Positions 57,481 through 64,000 of a stretch of 64,000 bases of DNA are shown one piece after another; position 1 is the stretch's first letter, and every line of letters starts with the position of its first letter. The position numbers and the translations under genes were made by a program. The notes beneath the pieces were generated by a model, which was not told the DNA's origin, ran no database searches, and saw only the letters and a program-made list of their open reading frames with translations. The DNA is from Yponomeuta sedellus (taxonomy: Eukaryota > Arthropoda > Insecta > Lepidoptera > Yponomeutidae): assembly GCA_934045075.1 (NCBI GenBank), contig OW203722.1, forward strand, positions 26,565,226 through 26,629,225, in the 5' to 3' direction.

Positions 57481-58153
57481 ATGGAGGGCGATGGACCTCA
57501 CTCTGCACCAATCACGAACTACAGATAGGCTACTGCTTCGTATTAGTTCGTGAACCCAAACAGGCTTATTGTGGTTGGAAGACTACATCGCAATAGTGCA
57601 CCAAATAAATATCAGTTGTCTCAAAGTTCCAGAGGCAGGTTTAATCTTTTGACATTTCTGATCTTGTGGCTACACTACTCGTTTGCTGGTAACGAAGGTA
57701 GCCACGGAGTCAAATGTTAGGTGCTCGTCACTTGAAACTTGCACTTGCTCGCCAATCCGCGGTGGCGTGCGTCGCGATGACAAAGTTCTGTGCCTTGCTG
57801 TGCTGTTTATAGCCTGCAAATGCTTATTAAAATCATATAAATAAATAGCAGCGTAGGACGCCCAGCCGCTCGCTGGAGTGCAGTTGATCAATAGAAATAA
57901 ATAGCTATTGCTATAGCTTACTTCTGGTTGTGCAATAAACATTTTGTTTTAAGTTGTATTTTGATGAGCCAATAAATGCTTTTATATCTTTATCTATGTA
58001 TGTATATTTTGCGTTTGGAGGAGTCGTGTTTAGCGACTGTTAATTTTTGTAATCGTCACTATTATTATTATTATTTATTATTTTCCTCGTCTCGTCTTGT
58101 TCGGTGTTCCTAGCGCAAGCTGTAAGCAGCGTAACGGCGGGTCGCGGACTGAC

Positions 58154-58316
58154 CGATGCAGTTGCCGACCCAGGGGCAGTGGTGGTCGAAGCGCGCGACG
58201 CAGCGGTTGCAGACGGCGCAGTGCTTGGAGCGCAGCGGGCGCCGCACCAGGCATGCCGAGCAGAAGCGGCCCGGCTCGAAGCCGCCGCGCGCGCCCTCCG
58301 ACAGCTCGATTATGGT
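58154..58316 (-). CDS. ZDHHC17: ZDHHC17 exon, DHHC cysteine-rich domain
   Basis: 54 codons plus one base, acceptor ccgcag|ACC, donor ATCG|gtcagt. Reads TIIELSEG, then the zinc-binding [15 protein letters not shown] and [20 protein letters not shown] with the catalytic Cys. Longer frames overlapping this on both strands are shadows. Confidence 0.94.
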
Positions 58317-58756
58317 CTGCGGACGGGACGGTTACCGACATTTACATAGATTTGAGACTCTGCGTTAGTGGAGATGATTCATACAGCGACCAGTCTGCAT
58401 CTTCACGCACAGTAGATAATCGTGATGAGATTGATCACATTTCACACGGATTTATATTATATTTGATACCATGGCCCTGGATACGCATACGTAAAGTAGC
58501 TTCATTTAACTAATGCTTCATTCTGCTCCTGTTTAACTTCAAATGCATTAAGTCTTCGAGGAAACAATCATACTGTTTGTGTAAAACCGCTCTATAAATC
58601 TTATCTAATCTCGGTGTTACCGCATCTGACTCTTCTAGCCCGCAGGTGAAGGTATGCAGTCCTGCAACTACACATCTTTTCGAATATTCTACCGATCTGT
58701 TCTATTCTATTCGATCTTTTGACCCAACCCCCACATTTATCGATTATCAGCCGTAC

Positions 58757-58918
58757 CTGAAACTTGTCGCTCTTAGAGGCGGTGATGACGCCGGGGTCCG
58801 CGCGCCAGGACTTGAGGAAGGTGTACCACAGCGCCGCCGAGCTCGCCAGGAAGGCCAGCGTGGCGCCCGCGCCCACCACCGGCGAGATAAACACCAGCCA
58901 CGTTATGTAGAACCACAC
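58757..58918 (-). CDS. ZDHHC17: ZDHHC17 exon, membrane segments before the DHHC domain
   Basis: 54 codons, acceptor ttacag|GTG, donor TTTCAG|gtacgg. Contains VWFYITWLVFISPVVG, FLASSAALWYTFLKSW and RADPGVI, the DPG-type motif that precedes the cysteine-rich domain. Confidence 0.93.
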
Positions 58919-59589
58919 CTGTAACAGGCGGCGCCGATGCAAATCACTATTTATGTAGGCAAACATTACACTGAGCCAGGACCATTAACCAGCATCGGAC
59001 GAGCCGCAGAACCAGGGTGGCGTTTGCCTCCCGAGTGATTTTATCTTTTCTGCTCCCGGCATATTGGAACAGAAAAGATAACCTGCGGGAGAGCATACAT
59101 ATTTCAAGCATACGCTTGCATTATGTGGAATCCAATCTTTCAGCTTACAATCAACTTCAGCATGATAATCTATAGGCTATGTCAGTCACCTTCATTCTAT
59201 GGCAAATTGACTTTTTTTTCACAATGCAAATCCAATGTTAACTGGAAAATAACAACACTTCGGAATATTCTTAAAGGCTAAACCCATTTCTGTATCTGCT
59301 ATTGTGCTATGGTGTTAGAAATACTGATGCTCATCCAACAATTTTGATAAATTTCAATAGATCTACTAGCTGAGCAATCACTAAATTAGAAGAATGTTGT
59401 TATTATTATTATAAGGTTCCATACCCAAACTAATCGTTTTTTTACTCTATTGTAAAATTAATGTTGAAACTTGGTGTGAAAGTGAATACATAATTAAACT
59501 GAAGCAACCCCCCAGGCCCTCAAGTTGATAATAAACATTTCAATAATTTATAATATTATGATAATGATGTAGTTAGAGCACTGGCAGCT
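58919..59589. other. ZDHHC17 intron segment without gene
   Basis: A small hairpin, ttatcttttctg / cagaaaagataa at 59041-59081, is the only structure seen. Confidence 0.4.
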
Positions 59590-60622
59590 AAGAGAGCTTT
59601 TACATATTGGCGATTTTGTCGCGCTACTGTAGCGCTTCTAAGTCGCGACTCGTAATCCATAAATATTTGTTGCAGCGCAGCAGTCGCGCGGTGGTCAAGC
59701 GTCAGAAGCACGACTGCAGTAATCGGAGCTTGTGGCATGTACGACGCGTAGTCGCGTGCGTTCAGCAGGCGTGTTCAGGATCAGTGTTGCGAGGACATGG
59801 GTATTGTATAGCAAGTTGCAAATTACATACCTACGCCTTACCCACCGAGTTAAAAAAATTGGCATATTATAAATGCTTTAAAATGAAACTCAAATCGCAC
59901 CTACTGCAAAACAATATGTGTAGAAATGAAGAATTGTCGACAGGAACAAATTAAATAGTGAATTTGTATAAATGAAAATAAATTATATTATTGAATGTAA
60001 GTAAATAATTTTAATGACAATATAATCCAACATATTTTTACAGCTATTTTACTAATTTTATTATACACTTAAGTTCGTTTAAGATTTTTTTTATTTTAAA
60101 TACGATTTAAATTGTTGCTGTTAAATGACATGAATTTTTGATATTTGATACCCATGAAAAAAAAATACGAAATTTATAACTGAAATTCAATAGCGGTCAG
60201 TCATGTAGGTTTTGAGAACAAAGAAGCAGCAGAAAAAAATAAAGCAGGTAGATACTGTCCGCAACAGAAGCGCAAGGAGACGCCATAGTTCGTAGCCTGC
60301 TTTTTTGGACATTCGGAGATAGTGAAAAAGATTCGTTTATTGTTTTGAACACTGTTGTACTGTAGTAACAATGTGTCTCCGTTAGAATCCATATTGGAAA
60401 TGAGCTAGTCACCCCAACGAAATCACCCCCAATCACCCCAACGCGCGTTGATCACAAAAATCAACGCGCGTCTGCAGCGCGACTGTGAAGCGCGACTGTA
60501 GCTAGCGACGGCGGCGGCGCGCCGCTACTTAGCCGCGCTAAGGCCGCTGTAATGTGAAGGGATTCGCTGAGCAGCGCTTCAGTCGCACGACGAAAACGCC
60601 TATGTATGAAAGCGCTCTAAGT
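59590..60622. mobile_element. Putative ~1-kb TIR element with CGCGACTG-rich ends
   Basis: The left end (agagagcttttacatattggcg, then ctactgtagcgct) matches the inverted right end (agagcgctttcatacatagg, then gcgactgaagcgct). Subterminal cgcgactg motifs recur at both ends. A perfect 12-bp hairpin (acgcgcgttgat) lies at 60441-60471. No transposase. Lies in the ZDHHC17 intron 58919-62939. Confidence 0.5.
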
Positions 60623-60644
60623 GTCAACATATTTTTTTACATAA

Positions 60645-61980
60645 TATGAATGAAATGAACAGGTTTTATTCAAAGTAGCGCAGAAGCTGCGGCTTAATGA
60701 ACGTTACAATTCAAACTAGGTGTCCATTTCAAAATATAGATAATTTTGAAGAATGGACAAATAAACTCCAAGCTAGTCTTTTTAAAGTCCTTAATTAACA
60801 TCGTTTACATAATTACTATAAAACATAGAACTCATACATTGTACTGGCTTTAATTCCTGACCTCATTGTCATCTAGATAATCCTTTATGTTATAGTAGCC
60901 CTTTTGGCACAAAGTGTGCTTAACATATTTTTTGAACCGCGATTCAGGTAAGCTTAATATCTTCAGGGATTTTATTATAGAAGCGTATACAATGCCCCAT
61001 GAAGGATGTATTAATCTTTGCCAGCCTAAATAGTGGGAACGAAAGTTTATGTTTATTTCTAGTATTTACATTGTGTTGGCTACCCAAAGTTTTAAAGTTA
61101 CTGATATTTTTCCTGACATACATAATGTTTTCATAGATATACAGACCGGCAACTGTCAGGATGTTAGTTTCTTTAAAGAAATCTCTTAACGAATCTCTAC
61201 TGCCTAGCTTATAAATGAATCTGATCGCTCTCTTCTGCAAGACAAAGATGGTCTCAATATCTGCAGCCGTCCCCACAGTAGTATGCCATAGATCATAAAC
61301 ACTATGAAAGTAACTAAAATAAACAAGCCTAGCAGTTGCGACGTCAGTTAGTTCCCTAATTCTTTTAACTGCATATGCTGCTGAGCAAAGCCTATTTGCT
61401 ATTTTTTTTATATGAGGACCCCATTGAAGCTTTGCATCAATTGTGATACTACCTAGAAATACAGTTTCATTTACAAGGTCTAATTTGTCATTCCCCAACA
61501 CAACATTGCCGTCAACCGCTTTGACATTTGGTAGAGTGAACTTTATACATTTTGTCTTCTTTGAATTTAACAATAAGTTATTGGTAGGAAACCAATTATG
61601 TGCCCGAGAGAGAGCATTATTTGTAATGTCAATGTCATTCTCTTGTCTCTTAATTTTAAAAATAAGTGACGTGTCATCTGCGAATAATACTATCTCTGAC
61701 ATATTTTGAACCATGAACGGCAAATCATTTACATATACGAGGAAGAGGAATGGCCCCAAAATAGATAGAATAGATAGGAGTGCCTGTGGCACCTCTGACC
61801 TCTTTGACCTGTGACCGTGAAGATTTAGTTTGATTTATTTCAGCTCTTTGAATTCTTCCTTCTAAATATGATGTCATAAGTTTCAGGCTATTCCCGTTTA
61901 TACCATAGTGCTTTAATTTTAAAAGAAGTGTTTTATGGTCCACGCAATCAAATGCTTTCGACAAGTCTCAGAATACGCCT
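60645..61980 (-). mobile_element. CR1/Jockey-group LINE, 5'-truncated
   Basis: The minus strand from 61964 reads MSKAFDCVDHKTLL and SYLEGR. After a break near 61780 it continues PFLFLVYVNDLP, LFADDTSLIF (FADD catalytic site), LNSKKTKCIKF, FLGSITIDAKLQWGPHI and a C-terminus with NTRNKHKL and MGHCIRFYNKIPEDI. Its 3' UTR is repeated alone at 16757-16895, and both end in tgaatgaaatgaa-type repeats. The first half of the reverse transcriptase is missing. Confidence 0.85.
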
Positions 61981-62529
61981 ATAGAATATATAATATCGGG
62001 ACGGCAATAGAAAAAGTTGGGACTTTAAGACTTTCGGGACTGCAAAACGGCTCGATGTTAAAAAAATAGTTCATCAATGCGGCAGAATATTTACTAAATG
62101 GTTGGAATTTCATTACTTCCGTAAAAACAAATAAATGTTCATGATGATGCCAAAAATTTAATAGAGTTACATTGTGGCATTTGACATTGGATTCACACTT
62201 TAATTTTGATATCTTAAAAATCAAGAGCTCTCGAAAATAAAACAATAAAAAAGAAATTATAATGTCCTCCAAATCCCTACCATTTCCGACTGTTTAATTC
62301 TACCAAAGCTAATTTCACCACCAGCAACATTAACTACAAACCATGAATTTTACTTTTGACTGGGTGGGTCACAACCCACAGCTTGAAAAATGCTGCTCTA
62401 GAGAATAGTAAAAACTGATAACAGAAACTGTCTAAGTTTGAGTTAGACTACTAAGGTGCCCAAACTGAAATTATGTATATAGGGAACCTTCGGTGGCGAT
62501 TCCGCCTTGCACTTGAACAGTTTCTTTGT

Positions 62530-62650
62530 TGTAGTATAAGATAAGAATACTCTTTATTGTACACCAGAGCACTTATTATAAAACATGTAAAGATACAGAG
62601 TACCTTTGGCGGCCTTATAACTAAAAGCTATTTCTACCAGACAACCTATG
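62530..62650 (-). mobile_element. LINE 3'-UTR fragment
   Basis: It contains gaatactctttattgtacac and ggcggccttata with ctaaaagctatttctaccag, a tail I recognise as recurrent in Lepidoptera. A shorter piece lies at 30085-30160. No ORF remains. Confidence 0.5.
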
Positions 62651-62939
62651 TAGTATAGTTTCTTTATTAGAGTATAGAGGTCTAATACAAGGCATTAGAT
62701 TCTAATACGAGGTACCAGGAGGTATTAATAATGTCAAAATATGCTAAACTTCTTTTAAGACACTTTCAGTTAAAAAACTATTTTGCTTCCATGGACACAA
62801 AACGCGAAGGTGATCTTTCAGGATTGTGGCAAGTGGTAGTCTCTGCCTACCTGTTTAGATTATGTGTTAAAAAATTAATGTACCGCTCTCCAAGTTAAGT
62901 CCAAGCCACATGATAAGAATAGAGTTTTGGATTGCTCAC

Positions 62940-63140
62940 CTTGGTGGCCAGATATACAGTGAGAGGAAAAATATTCTTGAGTTCATCATCAAACAGTGTG
63001 TAACTGAGCAAATGTGCAACTCCATACACACATGCCAGCAGACACAGTTTCACCACATACAAGGCATCCAGCTCCAGTATCAGACCAGTCAGGTAGAAGG
63101 CCAGGAAAGGCATCACCACCACTGTCCACCAACGAAACTT
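62940..63140 (-). CDS. ZDHHC17: ZDHHC17 exon, first membrane segments
   Basis: 67 codons, acceptor tttgcag|AAG, donor ACCAAG|gtgagc. Two hydrophobic helices (VVVMPFLAFYLTGLIL and VVKLCLLACVYGVAHLL) and the start of a third. Confidence 0.92.
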
Positions 63141-63221
63141 CTGCAAACACCAACAAATTGATTTATGTAGTTGTGTTTGATAATTTTCAAAAATACGAAA
63201 ATAATAACATATGTACTGTAC

Positions 63222-63389
63222 CTTATCATACATAAGGCGTCTTATAATATTTCTTCTACTGGAAGCTAAGCTATGCTCTCGAATCTTCTCTAACACTTTC
63301 GATGTAACCCACAGTGAGTCAGCGTTAGACTGCAGCATGGTCAGTGGAGTCACTCCACGCAGGTTAGGTACATCAAGACTTGCATTGCC
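63222..63389 (-). CDS. ZDHHC17: ZDHHC17 exon, last ankyrin unit and linker
   Basis: 56 codons from acceptor ttttcag|GGC to donor GATAAG|gtacag. Contains NLRGVTPLTMLQSNADSLWV, where the family has its last ankyrin repeat, then a basic linker (SSRRNIIRRLMYDK). Confidence 0.9.
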
Positions 63390-63475
63390 CTGAAAACAAC
63401 AACCAAAATTGTGAATTTAGTTCACACTGTACCCCATTCAGATACTAAATGAAGTAAATTTGGAGTAGGACTAAC

Positions 63476-64000
63476 ATAAAGAATTAAGGTAGATATGGCA
63501 GTAGTGTTGCGTGCAAGTATGGCCCAGTGCAAGGCAGTGTTGCCATGCGAGCGATCCACTGGAGAAGTAGAGGCGCCCAATGTTAGCAAAAGTCGCGCTG
63601 GGTCTACGGCCGACACCTTCCAGCATGCCCACATGAGGGGCGTCATGCCGCCCGCGTCGGGCGCGTCCGGCGGCGTCCCGCGCGCTACCAGGTAGGCCAC
63701 GACGGCCGTGTGGCCGAACTGCGCGGCCAGGTGCAGGCAGGCGCAGCCCTCGGCGTCCTGGCGCCCCGCGTCGGCGCCCGCACGCAGTAGCAGCACGCAG
63801 GCCTCCAGGTGTCCCTGGCGCGCCGCCCACTGCAGCGGCGTGGACTGCAGCTCGCCGCCCACCGCGTCTACCGCCGCGCCCTTGCTCAGCAGGTACGCGA
63901 TGATCTCGCGCCTGTTGTTGATTGCGGCCCAGTGAAGCAGCGTCACCGTCTCGTGGTCGGGCTGGTTCACGTCCCAGCCCGCCTCGACCAGTTCTTTGAC
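63476..64000 (-). CDS. ZDHHC17: ZDHHC17 exon, ankyrin repeats (partial at window edge)
   Basis: 175 codons in frame from the last base of the window, with at least five ankyrin units (VTLLHWAAINNRREIIAYLL, STPLQWAARQGHLEACVLLL, CACLHLAAQFGHTAVVAYLV, MTPLMWACWKV, NTALHWAILARNTTAIS). Donor TTTAT|gttagt at 63476; codons beyond it in the same frame are intron. Confidence 0.92.

Larger units (their letters stand above)
55698..64000 (-). other. ZDHHC17: Gene span: ZDHHC17/HIP14-type palmitoyltransferase, N-terminus off the right edge
   Basis: Seven minus-strand exons join in frame: 64000-63476, 63389-63222, 63140-62940, 58918-58757, 58316-58154, 56286-56054 and 55952-55698. They give about 568 residues; family members are about 630, so only the N-terminus is missing. 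Order: ankyrin repeats (from VKELVEAG), two membrane segments, two more, a DHHC cysteine-rich domain with [15 protein letters not shown] and [11 protein letters not shown], two further segments, then TTNE (the TTxE motif), and a C-terminus ending HQLV, close to the vertebrate end. The enzyme should sit in Golgi or vesicle membranes and attach palmitate to cysteines of substrates bound by the ankyrin repeats; the fly ortholog acts at synapses. The catalytic Cys is in DHHC, coded at about 58180. Confidence 0.95.

Overview
This is a gene-poor, AT-rich animal nuclear window dominated by transposable elements, most likely from a moth or butterfly. The evidence is GT-AG introns, two conserved metazoan genes and part of a third, and repeat families I associate with Lepidoptera: RTE- and Jockey-type LINE tails, short tRNA-headed SINEs, and a terminal-inverted-repeat element starting TTTTTAGGGTTCC. 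The species cannot be told from the sequence.

Three host genes are supported. (1) A KIAA0930-like (DUF2045) gene on the minus strand runs from its start exon at 36.8 kb to at least 0.49 kb and leaves the left edge. Five exons join in frame and give 237 residues. (2) A sphingomyelin-synthase-family ceramide phosphotransferase on the plus strand (21206-22504, one coding exon) lies wholly inside the 16.9-kb third intron of gene 1. It has its own CpG-rich leader at about 18.4-18.9 kb, and its 3' end runs antisense to exon 3 (and perhaps exon 2) of gene 1. (3) A ZDHHC17/HIP14-type palmitoyltransferase on the minus strand ends at 55698. It enters from the right edge with ankyrin repeats, followed by membrane segments, a DHHC domain and a TTxE motif, in seven exons.

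Mobile elements by region: 0-5 kb, RTE tail, a MITE carrying a SINE, a second SINE and a foldback; 6.8-11.4 kb, a dead Copia element with near-identical LTRs and a 5-bp target duplication; 14-20 kb, MITEs and LINE tails; 31-36 kb, a mariner fused to a pogo/Tigger that is split by a Jockey, then a second Jockey; 38-43.3 kb, a one-ORF gypsy element (1202 residues, 154-bp LTRs, ATATA target duplication) inside an inverted-repeat DNA element; 43.6 kb, a hAT tail; 45-53 kb, a decayed gypsy element split by an apparently intact Transib (RAG1-like) transposon with TIRs and CGCTG target duplication; 57 kb, Jockey fragment; 60.6-62 kb, CR1/Jockey-like LINE.

The host genes do not form a pathway-level cluster. 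The notable relationships are positional: a gene within an intron with convergent antisense overlap, a minisatellite that copies a splice donor next to that overlap, and several nested transposons whose order of insertion can be read.
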